Shown here piece after piece: positions 34,683-43,665 of a stretch of 64,000 nt of DNA; the stretch's first letter is position 1; the number at the start of each line of letters is the position of its first letter. Below the pieces are notes generated by a model. The model was not told the origin of the DNA. It saw nothing but the letters and a program-made list of their open reading frames with translations, and ran no database searches. The stretch comes from Oceaniferula marina. Its GTDB lineage: Bacteria; Verrucomicrobiota; Verrucomicrobiia; Verrucomicrobiales; Akkermansiaceae. Made by a program: the position numbers and the translations under genes. The stretch covers positions 347,104 through 411,103 of the forward strand of contig NZ_JACBAZ010000002.1 in NCBI RefSeq assembly GCF_013391475.1. The letters are read 5' to 3'.

Positions 34683-37600
34683 ATGATGAATGACGACACT
34701 ATAAGGAATGCTCTTGTACGCCTAGCGAATAAGAGAATAAACAATACGAGTCTCTGCGATGTTTGGTATCTGTTGATAATATTCTGCGTGTTGTTTTCAT
34801 CGCTAATCACCGTTGAGGCTACGCTTGATCTGAACTCCAATGGAATGAGTGATGTTTGGGAGAGACGCTATAATGTGGTTGGTATAGATCCAACTTTTGA
34901 TGCAGATAATGACGGGCAAAGCAATTTGCTCGAGAGTATTGCTGGGACAGACCCTCTATCAGATGCTTCCGTGCTGCAAATCACCAATACGCAATATAGA
35001 GCTCGTGCAGTGTTTGCATCTTGGAGCACAATTAAGGGAATTCGGTATCAACTGAAAAAATCGAATAGTCTTGATCTCGGGAATTGGACTAATTTGGGTG
35101 GTGTAGTGCTGGGGAATGGAGGGCCAGTCAGTATTGCTCTGGAAACACCAAGCCAGAATCGTCATTTTTATAAGATCGAGGTCATAGATGATTGGGGAAG
35201 TGTCGTGAATCAGGCATTGGCAACTCAAACACAAGACTCAGATAAAGACGGGCAGACGGATATGAGTGAATTCATTGCTGGGACTAATCCTTTTGATGTA
35301 GAATCGCAATTAAAACCTCCGGTTATTCAATTTGGTTCTGGGACAAGCCTGACTTGGAGCACAGAGCGAGGTAAGATGTATCAAGTTCGCAGTAGCAGTC
35401 TAACAGAAATTGAGTGGGTTGACGAGGGGCTTCCGTTTGTTGGTAGCGGTGAGGCAATGACTACATCGATCATTTCTGAAAGTGGTGTGCAGCGACAATA
35501 TATGATTCACGTCTATGACATAGACACGGATGCCGATGGTCTTAATGACTGGGAAGAGGAGCAGGTTGGGTTGGATCGAAAATTAGAAAAGACCGATGTA
35601 TATGGAATGGGAGATATGGATGCCTTGAAGACTATGCTGGCAAGCTCAAATGAGGTGTGTGTTGAAGCCTCTAATGCCGTTGCAAACATTAGTCGAATGG
35701 AGAATGGAGGCTTCAAAATAGTCAGGAAGGGCGGTGTGGATGAATTAACGGTTAATTACACAATTGGCGGCACGGCCGTGCCTAATTCTGATTACGAAGC
35801 GATTAATGGTTCTGTTACCGTTCCATTTGGGCAGAACTCAGTAGTGATCCCTGTTAAACCGATAGCTGGCTCGAGCTTGATTTTGTCAGAATCTGTTATT
35901 TTAACAATATTGAATGATGAAGACTACACGGTCGGTCCGCAGTCAGTGCAGCAGATCAATGTTCTCAAAGAGGTAGTTATCAATATAAAGGATTATGGAG
36001 CTGTCGGTGATGGCGTGACTGATGACACGTTGGCAATCCAGTCTGCGATTGACGCCCTTGAGGCTTCACCCAATCATAACACTTTATATGTACCGACCGG
36101 AACTTACAGATTAAATACCAAGAAAGCAACCCCTTATTACACAGCAACAAGTCGTTGGCGCATTCTCGAATTAGGAGGTGCGGATCTATCTGGGCGGGAT
36201 CTGATAGTAAAGGGTGAGCCCGACGCTGTGTTCTATTCTACACTTAGTCCTACGCGAGTGCATATGATGATGACGGTTGGGAGCTTTAGATCTCTGACGT
36301 TTAGGGGGATGTCCTGGGAAAAAGATAGTGTTCCGTTAGAAGAGGTGATCGGTAGATCTCCAAATGGGGCAGATGGGGTGTCTATCGTGAATGTGGATGA
36401 TAGAAAAATCGAGTCGGTTTCATTCTATGACTGCACCTTTAATAATTGTCACGGAGCGGTATGGATATATACAAGTGGCTACGATAATCGAGGTAAGCTG
36501 GCTCAGTTTAATTTTTGTCGAAACAAAGTGTTAAATCCCTACGGCAGCAATACTATAAACGGTCAACTTTCATGGGGCGGAGGGCTGCAGTTAAGGGTGT
36601 CATCTTGGGTCAACCACGCTCGATATGAAGATAATCTATTTGAAGGGGGGGGGGCTGATATGACGGATACCTCGACGAGTCCAGGAGGCAAGCTCAAGGA
36701 TGCATCGCATTATGGAAGCCCGTTGAATCTGGAGTTTACTAATAATGTCGTGAGGTTCATGGGCTATGAATCCGTGTATCAGGTAAATGACAACACAGCC
36801 ATGGGTGCGACAACTACGGCTTTCACAATGCCGCCGCCGGATGGAGTTTCAACTGCAGAGGTTATAATGAGCGCAGGGAATAACACCTTCAGACAAGGGG
36901 ATATAATAAATCTTAGGGCACCTGCCGTTCCTGGATTGGCGTCACAAAACAACATCTTAGAGGTGAACTCTTTTGACGTCTCAACACGTGAGCTCTCCTT
37001 TAAAAATACAGGCCACATCACGAATGTAGCATTCGGAACAGAAATTACTAGGTCGAAGGCTGTATACCTTAATAATACAGCAGATCCCACACATGCTAAT
37101 ATATCACAGAATTTCTTTGATGGAGTTATACCTACCGGCGCCGAAGAACAAACAAACAACTATGGTATAGCGGTTATGGCGAAATCCACCATACGGAACA
37201 ATATTATTGTTAGGTGGGGTATAGGTATACAGCTATATGAAGAAGTTCATACGCCATTGTTCCCAGCATCCAATGGGAGTATCATTCAAAATAATTATAT
37301 TTTCTCTAGAGATACGACTGTGTATACAGATATCTATGCTCATGGAATACAGTCGTGGGGAAAAAACGAATATATTGCAGGCAATACCATCATCACACCA
37401 GTCGCAATAAGATTTGTAGGGATTACTCTTCGAGGTGAGGATTCATTGGCAGAGAACAACTCGGTATTGCCAATAGTGAAAAGAAATAATGGGTACTATA
37501 GTTCAGTGAGAGCTACTGGGTTAGGGGTCGGAAACGAGTCTTCAGGTTTGCTCCTAAGAGCAAACAGAACATATGGCTTAGATCTAGGGGTAGGCCAACT

Positions 37601-37694
37601 GCAACCCAATGGGTATATACCCCATTATGTCTCCCAACATCAGAGCTTTGATGACGTTGTAGGTGTAGATCCTAAGTCGACTATATTGCCATGA
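34683..37694 (+). CDS. Large exported beta-helix protein with Calx-beta and pectate-lyase-like domains
   Basis: 1003 residues. A signal/anchor segment spans about 26-46 (IIFCVLFSSLITVEA). It is followed by Asp-rich calcium-binding-like repeats (DLNSNGMSDVWE, DADNDGQSNLLE, DSDKDGQTDMSE, DTDADGLNDWEE), a Calx-beta domain (about 330-430), and a right-handed beta-helix starting INIKDYGAVGDGVTDDTLAIQSA, the Pectate_lyase_3 entry sequence. It is probably a polysaccharide lyase or epimerase, or a surface-attached tailspike-like enzyme acting on the polymer made here. No PEP-CTERM tail is seen. It sits after the MBOAT/SGNH pair, somewhat as AlgG sits in alginate clusters. Confidence 0.8.
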   Translation: MMNDDTIRNALVRLANKRINNTSLCDVWYLLIIFCVLFSSLITVEATLDLNSNGMSDVWERRYNVVGIDPTFDADNDGQSNLLESIAGTDPLSDASVLQITNTQYRARAVFASWSTIKGIRYQLKKSNSLDLGNWTNLGGVVLGNGGPVSIALETPSQNRHFYKIEVIDDWGSVVNQALATQTQDSDKDGQTDMSEFIAGTNPFDVESQLKPPVIQFGSGTSLTWSTERGKMYQVRSSSLTEIEWVDEGLPFVGSGEAMTTSIISESGVQRQYMIHVYDIDTDADGLNDWEEEQVGLDRKLEKTDVYGMGDMDALKTMLASSNEVCVEASNAVANISRMENGGFKIVRKGGVDELTVNYTIGGTAVPNSDYEAINGSVTVPFGQNSVVIPVKPIAGSSLILSESVILTILNDEDYTVGPQSVQQINVLKEVVINIKDYGAVGDGVTDDTLAIQSAIDALEASPNHNTLYVPTGTYRLNTKKATPYYTATSRWRILELGGADLSGRDLIVKGEPDAVFYSTLSPTRVHMMMTVGSFRSLTFRGMSWEKDSVPLEEVIGRSPNGADGVSIVNVDDRKIESVSFYDCTFNNCHGAVWIYTSGYDNRGKLAQFNFCRNKVLNPYGSNTINGQLSWGGGLQLRVSSWVNHARYEDNLFEGGGADMTDTSTSPGGKLKDASHYGSPLNLEFTNNVVRFMGYESVYQVNDNTAMGATTTAFTMPPPDGVSTAEVIMSAGNNTFRQGDIINLRAPAVPGLASQNNILEVNSFDVSTRELSFKNTGHITNVAFGTEITRSKAVYLNNTADPTHANISQNFFDGVIPTGAEEQTNNYGIAVMAKSTIRNNIIVRWGIGIQLYEEVHTPLFPASNGSIIQNNYIFSRDTTVYTDIYAHGIQSWGKNEYIAGNTIITPVAIRFVGITLRGEDSLAENNSVLPIVKRNNGYYSSVRATGLGVGNESSGLLLRANRTYGLDLGVGQLQPNGYIPHYVSQHQSFDDVVGVDPKSTILP

Positions 37695-37902
37695 TAAATA
37701 ATCCTATCCCATATAATTAGCGAAGGTATGAAATAGACACTCTAAAGGCGTATCTATAAAATTGTAATTATATAGGGTAGCTCCATGGTAAAAAACAAGA
37801 CAAGCTGGTAAGATACGGAAATCACCATAAGCTAAGAACTGTGCCTGGTGGTTATGCCAGTTGGCGATTATACGTCACCTATGGTTGAATAATTTCATAA
37901 TA

Positions 37903-39246
37903 ATGAATGAGACGATAACTCCAGAATCTCCCTTTTTAAGGAGTCTTTTTAAAGAGTTTTTTAAAAATTCTGTTAATTATTGCGTTCTCAGAAATTATGA
38001 AGAACTGCCTAATAGTTTGGGTAGTAGTGATCTAGATCTTTTGGTTGTTGCCGAGGAGCGAGATTCCGTGGCGGAGTTAGTTCGGAAGGTTGCTGAAAGA
38101 TTTGGAGGAAATGTAATCGCCGATTACGCAACAACGGGAAGATTCATCAAATTGTTGGGCTTTTATGATGGTAACTGGTGGGGGTGTGCAGTGGATTTGC
38201 TGGCTGGAATTGACTACCGAGGTATGGTATACGTTTCGAGCTCTCCAATGATACTTCGGGCTGAAGATTACCGGGGTATCAGAGTGGCCTCTACCAGAGA
38301 TGTCGAGGTGATGGCACTGCTCAAAGAGCTGGTTAATAATGGTAAATCTCGGAAGAATTATTTTTCAGAAGCTGCTAAATCGTATCAGATTTTTGGCGAT
38401 CAGTCGTTGGAGATATTACATGAAACCTTTAGCCCAGAATTACTAAAGAGGTTTATAGCCATGCTTGAGGTAGACAATGAGCAGGTTGCCCCAATTGCTC
38501 AAATGGCTCGAGCAATGCGACGAGAGATTTGGCAGAAACACGGTACTGCTCAAGTTGGATCGTTAGTAAAAAACTTCTTTTGTCGCGTGAATCGGCTATG
38601 GCATCCCCCAGGTATTAGTTTGGGAGTAACAGGAACCGACGGGTCAGGAAAGACGACAGTGATCAAGGCGATTACGCCAATTTTGGAGCGAGCGATTCAC
38701 ACTGAGATTTACTATGAACACATGCGTCCCAACTGGATGAAAGCACTAGGTGTAGCGGCAGGTAAACGCTCTGCCGACAGCGGTGACACGGTGCAAGATC
38801 CTCATGCGCAGAGCCCAAGTGGCATTGTTGGATCATTAATTCGGTTAGGTTATTACACCACGGACTATTTGTTTGGATATTGGATTAAAATTTATCCTCT
38901 CTTGTTCAAGCGCGTAAATATTTGTTTATTCGATCGTTATTGTTACGATGTGATACTCGATCCACGTAGGATGCGTATGAAATTACCACCATGGCTAATC
39001 CGCTGCGTGTTCACGGTCGTCCCCAAGCCTAATCTCGTTTTGTGTTTGGGAGCCGACCCTGAAAGTATTTATGAACGTAAGCCGGAAACATCCTTGGAGG
39101 AGGTAACAAGGCAAGTCAAGGGGCTGAAAAGATTCTGTAGTGCTGATGCTCGTGCGAGATGGATAGATACCGGATGTGATATTAACGATTCTAAGAATCA
39201 GGCGTTATTCGAGATTATGGAGATGATGTCAGCTCGTTATCGATAG
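37903..39246 (+). CDS. Nucleotidyltransferase-like and P-loop kinase fusion
   Basis: 447 residues in two parts. Residues ~20-140 carry SSDLDLLVV (41-49), a nucleotidyltransferase-fold metal motif. Residues ~238-447 form a thymidylate kinase-like P-loop domain with GTDGSGKTT (244-252), a DRYCYD motif and a lid-like Arg cluster. Similar two-part proteins occur in capsule loci, with unknown substrate. It may phosphorylate a sugar or alcohol of the repeat unit. The frame extends upstream to a TTG at 37861; the ATG at 37903 is preferred. The 208 bp ahead hold no recognisable element. Confidence 0.72.
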   Translation: MNETITPESPFLRSLFKEFFKNSVNYCVLRNYEELPNSLGSSDLDLLVVAEERDSVAELVRKVAERFGGNVIADYATTGRFIKLLGFYDGNWWGCAVDLLAGIDYRGMVYVSSSPMILRAEDYRGIRVASTRDVEVMALLKELVNNGKSRKNYFSEAAKSYQIFGDQSLEILHETFSPELLKRFIAMLEVDNEQVAPIAQMARAMRREIWQKHGTAQVGSLVKNFFCRVNRLWHPPGISLGVTGTDGSGKTTVIKAITPILERAIHTEIYYEHMRPNWMKALGVAAGKRSADSGDTVQDPHAQSPSGIVGSLIRLGYYTTDYLFGYWIKIYPLLFKRVNICLFDRYCYDVILDPRRMRMKLPPWLIRCVFTVVPKPNLVLCLGADPESIYERKPETSLEEVTRQVKGLKRFCSADARARWIDTGCDINDSKNQALFEIMEMMSARYR

Positions 39247-39249
39247 GAG

Positions 39250-40482
39250 ATGAGAATACTAGTGTCAGCATATGCTTGTGAGCCCGATAAGGGTTCGGAG
39301 CCCGAAGTAGGGTGGCAGTGGGTAATCCACCTCGCAAAACATTGTGATGTCACCGTATTGACGCGCTCCAATAATAGGAAGGCAATTGAAGCGAAGCTTC
39401 AGAGCCTATCCCGCCCTTGTCCAAATTTTATGTATATGGATTTATCATCAACAATGAGGTCCATAAAAAAGAAAGTAAGACCAGATTTTTTGTCAGTGAG
39501 CTTATACTATTGGCTTTGGCAAAGGAAGGCATCAAAAAAAATCAGAGAGTTGTGCGCAAAGCAAGATTATGACCTTGTACATCATCTTACAATTGCGTCA
39601 TTTAGATTGCCGTTTGCAGTAACGGGTCATGGACTTCCGTGTGTAGTTGGGCCTGTCGGAGGATGTGAAGAGTTTCCAGAAGCTCTTTTTCCCAATGGTG
39701 AGTTTTCAGTTAGATTTAAGGAGAGCCTCAGAAACTGGATGACCCGTCTACATATACGTGCCGGGTTTGGCATGAGGAGGTATAAAGAAGCAGATCAAGT
39801 ACTTGCGTCAACTCAGGAAATGAGTGATGTTTTTAAAAAATGCGGTGTGGATAGTATAGTGGTTCCTCAGATAGGGATGCCTACACTGAGATGCCAGAAA
39901 TGGAATACACAACCACGGAAGATTCGTAAGAAATTTAGGCTGCTTTTTGTAGGCGGACTTTTTTATTGGAAGGGGATTGAGTTAGCTCTGCAAGTTATGA
40001 CTAAGCTCCCCCAATACGTCACTCTCGATTTACTGGGTGGAGGAGGCGAACAGAGTGCATTGGCGAAGGAGGTTTTACGTTTACATCTTGAAGATCGAGT
40101 CAAATTCTTAGGTAGGAAACCACGCAAAGAGGTTCTAGCATTGTATGAAGACTATGATACGTTTCTTTATCCAAGCTTACATGATTCTGGTGCATTTACT
40201 GTTCTTGAAGCAATGGCTTCTGGCTTACCTATTATTTGTTTAGATCGTGGTGGGCCGGCACTTTCAGTTACAAATGAATGCGGAAAGGTTGTGGTGACAA
40301 GAGGACGAGCAGATACGATAGATGGGTTAGTCACTGCGGTAAAATATTACCTCGATCACCCTAGCAAGGTGACTGAGCACGGTGCCAATGGGCGGATGCG
40401 GGTGGAGGAAGCTTATAATTGGAAACAAAAGGCTAAGCAAATGACTGAACTTTACAGTTCAATTATTAACAGAACAACTTAA
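39250..40482 (+). CDS. GT4-family glycosyltransferase
   Basis: 410 residues, GT-B fold. It has an N-terminal YACEPDKGSEPEVGWQW loop, VVGPVGGCEEFP, LLFVGGLFYWKGIELAL and the C-terminal SLHDSGAFTVLEAMASGLPIICLD block with the EX7E-type acidic pair. It is clearly paralogous to the protein at 46077 (same VGPVGGCEEFPE, FYWKG and FPSLHDSG wording), so the donor sugar may be related. It is followed immediately by a GT2 gene. Confidence 0.9.
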   Translation: MRILVSAYACEPDKGSEPEVGWQWVIHLAKHCDVTVLTRSNNRKAIEAKLQSLSRPCPNFMYMDLSSTMRSIKKKVRPDFLSVSLYYWLWQRKASKKIRELCAKQDYDLVHHLTIASFRLPFAVTGHGLPCVVGPVGGCEEFPEALFPNGEFSVRFKESLRNWMTRLHIRAGFGMRRYKEADQVLASTQEMSDVFKKCGVDSIVVPQIGMPTLRCQKWNTQPRKIRKKFRLLFVGGLFYWKGIELALQVMTKLPQYVTLDLLGGGGEQSALAKEVLRLHLEDRVKFLGRKPRKEVLALYEDYDTFLYPSLHDSGAFTVLEAMASGLPIICLDRGGPALSVTNECGKVVVTRGRADTIDGLVTAVKYYLDHPSKVTEHGANGRMRVEEAYNWKQKAKQMTELYSSIINRTT

Positions 40483-41307
40483 ATGGATATGCAAATTGAT
40501 TTTACCATTGTAACGCCTAGCTATAACTATCATGAATATATTCGTGAGATGTTGGATAGTGTGGTAGCTCAGGAGGGAGTGACTTATGAGCATATTATTT
40601 ATGATGCAGGGTCCACGGATGGGACCTTGGATATCATCAGGGAGTATGATCATGTTGACCTGGTCATTGAGCCTGACAAGGGGATGACGGATGCGATAAA
40701 CAAGGGTTTTAAGAAGGCCCAGGGAAAATGGGTGATGTGGCTAAATACCGACGACCGACTTAAGCCGGGGGCACTGGCGGCGGTGAAGAAATTTGCTGAA
40801 TCAAAACCTGATGCCGATGTTATCTATGGGGCATGGGATTTTATTGATGGCTCGGGAAAATTTCAGCGAACCATGGGGCTTTTTCCTTTTAAGAAATTAA
40901 TGTTGGCGCATTACGGGTGTTATATTGGTTCTACCGCCACCTTCTTTAATCGCCAGACTGTGCTGGACCAAGGTTTTTTCTTGAATGACCGCTTCAAGTG
41001 TGTGATGGATGGCGAGTACTATAACAGGCTGGCTGCGGAGGAAAAAAACTTTGTCTATTTCCCGAAGGTGTTGGCGGATTTTCGTATGCATGGTGAAAAT
41101 ATTAGCCAGAGGCACTTTGGAAAAAATGATATTGATGATGTGTTGAGCCTGCAATTGCATTTGGCCGAGTCTCGAGCAATTCGTCGCTGCTATGGTCTAA
41201 CCCTCTTTGAATCTGATCACCTTAATAGTGTAGTTGATTGTCTACTTAGTTATGCATTCAAGTTAACTAAGCTGCCGTTGAAATTAATGAATAAGCCTCG
41301 TAAGTAG
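40483..41307 (+). CDS. GT2-family glycosyltransferase
   Basis: 274 residues, GT-A fold. FTIVTPSYNYHEYIREMLDSVV opens the domain, DAGSTDGT binds nucleotide, and WLNTDDRLKPGAL has the DxD metal motif. A C-terminal HGENISQRH segment fits colanic-acid-type WcaA/WcaE enzymes. It begins the base after the GT4 stop codon. Confidence 0.92.
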   Translation: MDMQIDFTIVTPSYNYHEYIREMLDSVVAQEGVTYEHIIYDAGSTDGTLDIIREYDHVDLVIEPDKGMTDAINKGFKKAQGKWVMWLNTDDRLKPGALAAVKKFAESKPDADVIYGAWDFIDGSGKFQRTMGLFPFKKLMLAHYGCYIGSTATFFNRQTVLDQGFFLNDRFKCVMDGEYYNRLAAEEKNFVYFPKVLADFRMHGENISQRHFGKNDIDDVLSLQLHLAESRAIRRCYGLTLFESDHLNSVVDCLLSYAFKLTKLPLKLMNKPRK

Positions 41308-41309
41308 AA

Positions 41310-42371
41310 ATGGCTAAAGAGGTTGACATAGCCTTAATTAAGGCTCTAGAGGGAACTGGGGAAGTGCTTGGCACATGTTCTGTATACTGTGTAAAGAGGC
41401 AGGGGGCTTTGCTGCTTGCTTTGCCAGTTGAGCGTAGCGCGGCCTTGGTCACCACGAGTTTGTATCAACCCCAGACTTTTAAAGGGAAGGCTTTGGCTGC
41501 AAGTGTGAGGGTTTTGGTTAGGGTTGGCTTGCATAAATTGCTACCCCAACTTAAACTTAACATTGGTGAGAATGGCCCTCTTGCCGCATGGGTGGGGGAT
41601 AAGGAGAAGATTGGATTTTTGCTGGGTAACCCGGAGGCGGATGCTCGTCGTGCCATGGTTGTTCATACCCATAATTCGGGATATGTTGTGGACAAAATAG
41701 GCGCCGGTGATCAGTCAATGACCTCTGTGATAGCTGAGCGGAAAGTGATTGTATCATTGCCTGCGAAGTTGAAAGGTATCCCCGAGTTGCGGGGAGAACA
41801 AGAGGGAGATGGTTGGGCGACATACTCGACAGGGTTTGTCCATGGATACTCTCCCGGGAGGAGTGATGATAACCGGGTGGTTGATTTGCTCAGTCAGTGG
41901 ATGAAGGTTTCTGCTACGATTCCGCTGGGTGAGACCAAGCAGTGGAAGGCGACGGCGAGTAAGGTTTCCAAGCTCGATGGTTTTGATATCTGGCCTAGAC
42001 TGAGTAATGCTGCATTGATGCCGATTAAGATCGGTGTGTTCCATGGGGATTTTGCTCCATGGAATATTAAAATTTCGAGAGTCCTTGAAATTTCAGTTCT
42101 CGATTGGGAACATGGCTGTAGTGATGGACCTGCGGGGTGGGACTGGCTACATTATATGATTCAGCGAGCGACCTTGGTGGATGGTATGTCAGCATCCGAA
42201 GCTTTGAATGTGTGTCGTGTCTGGGCTGAAACAGATAGGGGTAAGAGGTTTCTTGATGCTGCCGGTTGGGGCGCTCAGGTCGAATTATGGATCGGTACTT
42301 ATCTTGTTTATTCGTCCTGGGTCGCAGGATTCGACCGTGATGAATTAATAACAGCTTGGTTGATGAAATGA
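41310..42371 (+). CDS. Aminoglycoside phosphotransferase/choline kinase-like protein
   Basis: 353 residues with a protein-kinase-like C-terminal half: HGDFAPWN (245-252) is the Brenner catalytic motif and LDWEHG (264-269) the DxD/E metal motif. The N-terminal half is poorly conserved. Such phosphotransferases in polysaccharide loci phosphorylate sugars, choline or ethanolamine; I cannot assign the substrate. It overlaps the following GT4 gene by 4 bp (ATGA). Confidence 0.8.
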   Translation: MAKEVDIALIKALEGTGEVLGTCSVYCVKRQGALLLALPVERSAALVTTSLYQPQTFKGKALAASVRVLVRVGLHKLLPQLKLNIGENGPLAAWVGDKEKIGFLLGNPEADARRAMVVHTHNSGYVVDKIGAGDQSMTSVIAERKVIVSLPAKLKGIPELRGEQEGDGWATYSTGFVHGYSPGRSDDNRVVDLLSQWMKVSATIPLGETKQWKATASKVSKLDGFDIWPRLSNAALMPIKIGVFHGDFAPWNIKISRVLEISVLDWEHGCSDGPAGWDWLHYMIQRATLVDGMSASEALNVCRVWAETDRGKRFLDAAGWGAQVELWIGTYLVYSSWVAGFDRDELITAWLMK

Positions 42372-43474
42372 GTGAACGTTCGGATATGTTATTGGTAGGG
42401 CAGACCCCGCCACCGTACCACGGGCAGGCCGTTGTTACAGCGATGCTGTTTGACCATGATTGGGGAGATCTCAAGGTGGAGCGCTTACGGATGTCATACA
42501 GTGATACGATTGATGCGGTGGGGAAAGCTGGCATTACAAAAATTATCCATTTGCTGTCTCTGATCCATAAGACGTGGTGGATCGCCTTGACCAAGCAGCC
42601 CCGGATTCTTTACTATCTTCCTGCGAGTGCGAATAGAGTGCCGGTAATACGGGATATTATTTATCTTGGTTTAGTAAGGTGGCTGTTTCCTAGGATTGTG
42701 TTTCATTATCATGCGGGAGGACTGCCGGAGTATGTGGCGTCAGCTGGTCTGTTAGGTAGGGTCGCTCAAAGGTTATATTACGATGCAGACCTGAGTGTTG
42801 AAATTTGCCGGACAAAGTATTCGCCGGGGCGGATTTTCAACGCGAAGAGAACAGAATACGTCGCTAATGGTTTAGATGTTGAGTTCGTTCCCCGTTCTCG
42901 CTTGGATAATGCAGAATTGCGGGTTCTTTTTCTCGGTGCATTGAATGAGGGCAAGGGGGTATTGGATGTTATTCGTGCCACAAGATTGGCTCGGGACGAA
43001 GGGGCACGTTTTCACGTGCACTTTATTGGAGCCTGGGCATCTGAAGACTTTCGGAGAGAGGCTGAGGCGTTGGTTGCCGCGAAATGTCTTGAAGAGGTGA
43101 TTCACTTTCCCGGAGTCAAAAAAGGGAGCGATAAGTGGCAAGCTTACGCGGATGCAGACCTCTTTATTTTCCCTTCCCATTACCAGTCGGAGAATTTTCC
43201 TCTGGTCTTGATTGAAGCAATGGCGTTCGGGTTGCCTGTGATTAGCACGACCTGGCGGGGTATTCCTCAGTTGGTAGGGGATAGTGGTGCTGCGATTCTT
43301 GCGGATGTGAATGCCCCCGAGCAATATGCGGAGGCGCTGTTACAGGTTACTCGAAACCTAGATCAAAGACAAGAGATGGGGACGGCGGCTCGAAAGCACT
43401 ATGAAGCTAATTATACGAGGGGGAAATTTGTGGAGAAGATGGAACAGGTTTTTAGGGAAGTCTTGAAGTCTTGA
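42368..43474 (+). CDS. GT4-family glycosyltransferase
   Basis: 368 residues, GT-B fold: VGQTPPPYHGQAVVT at the N terminus, VLFLGALNEGKGVLDVI, FPSHYQSENFPLVLIEAMAFGLPVIST with the EX7E motif. The ATG at 42368 overlaps the previous stop; a TTG at 42356 would be inside the upstream gene. The gene ends immediately before the octamer array at 43458-43522, which marks the right edge of the repeat-free island. Confidence 0.9.
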   Translation: MSERSDMLLVGQTPPPYHGQAVVTAMLFDHDWGDLKVERLRMSYSDTIDAVGKAGITKIIHLLSLIHKTWWIALTKQPRILYYLPASANRVPVIRDIIYLGLVRWLFPRIVFHYHAGGLPEYVASAGLLGRVAQRLYYDADLSVEICRTKYSPGRIFNAKRTEYVANGLDVEFVPRSRLDNAELRVLFLGALNEGKGVLDVIRATRLARDEGARFHVHFIGAWASEDFRREAEALVAAKCLEEVIHFPGVKKGSDKWQAYADADLFIFPSHYQSENFPLVLIEAMAFGLPVISTTWRGIPQLVGDSGAAILADVNAPEQYAEALLQVTRNLDQRQEMGTAARKHYEANYTRGKFVEKMEQVFREVLKS

Positions 43475-43522
43475 AGTCTGGGAGTCTGGGAGTCTGGGAG
43501 TCTGGGAGTCTGGGAGTCTGTT
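43458..43522. repeat. Octamer array (GGGAGTCT)n
   Basis: TTGAAGTC units overlap the end of the GT4 gene, followed by about five GGGAGTCT octamers, the same unit as after fcl. Confidence 0.92.
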
Positions 43523-43580
43523 GGATGCGCTGAATGACCTTCGGGCGTGAATATTCGCTGTGCTAAAGTTGCACAAGACC

Positions 43581-43665
43581 TTCAACCCTTCAACGAGGCG
43601 TAGCCTCATTCAACCAGGCCTTTCGGCCAATTCAACGATTTAACCATTCAACGATGCAAAGCATC
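43581..43665 (+). repeat. TTCAAC-hairpin site E (reaches a start codon)
   Basis: TTCAAC, TTCAAC, GAGGC-GTA-GCCTC (43595-43607), ATTCAAC, GGCC-TTTC-GGCC (43617-43628), TTCAAC, a decayed unit, ATTCAAC, and GATGC-AAA-GCATC (43653-43665). The last hairpin contains the ATG at 43654. Confidence 0.88.

Noticed and set aside
43581-43665. Integron attC sites
   Set aside because: The heptamers fit the loose RYYYAAC consensus, but they are directly repeated rather than paired as inverted core sites, and no integrase is present.
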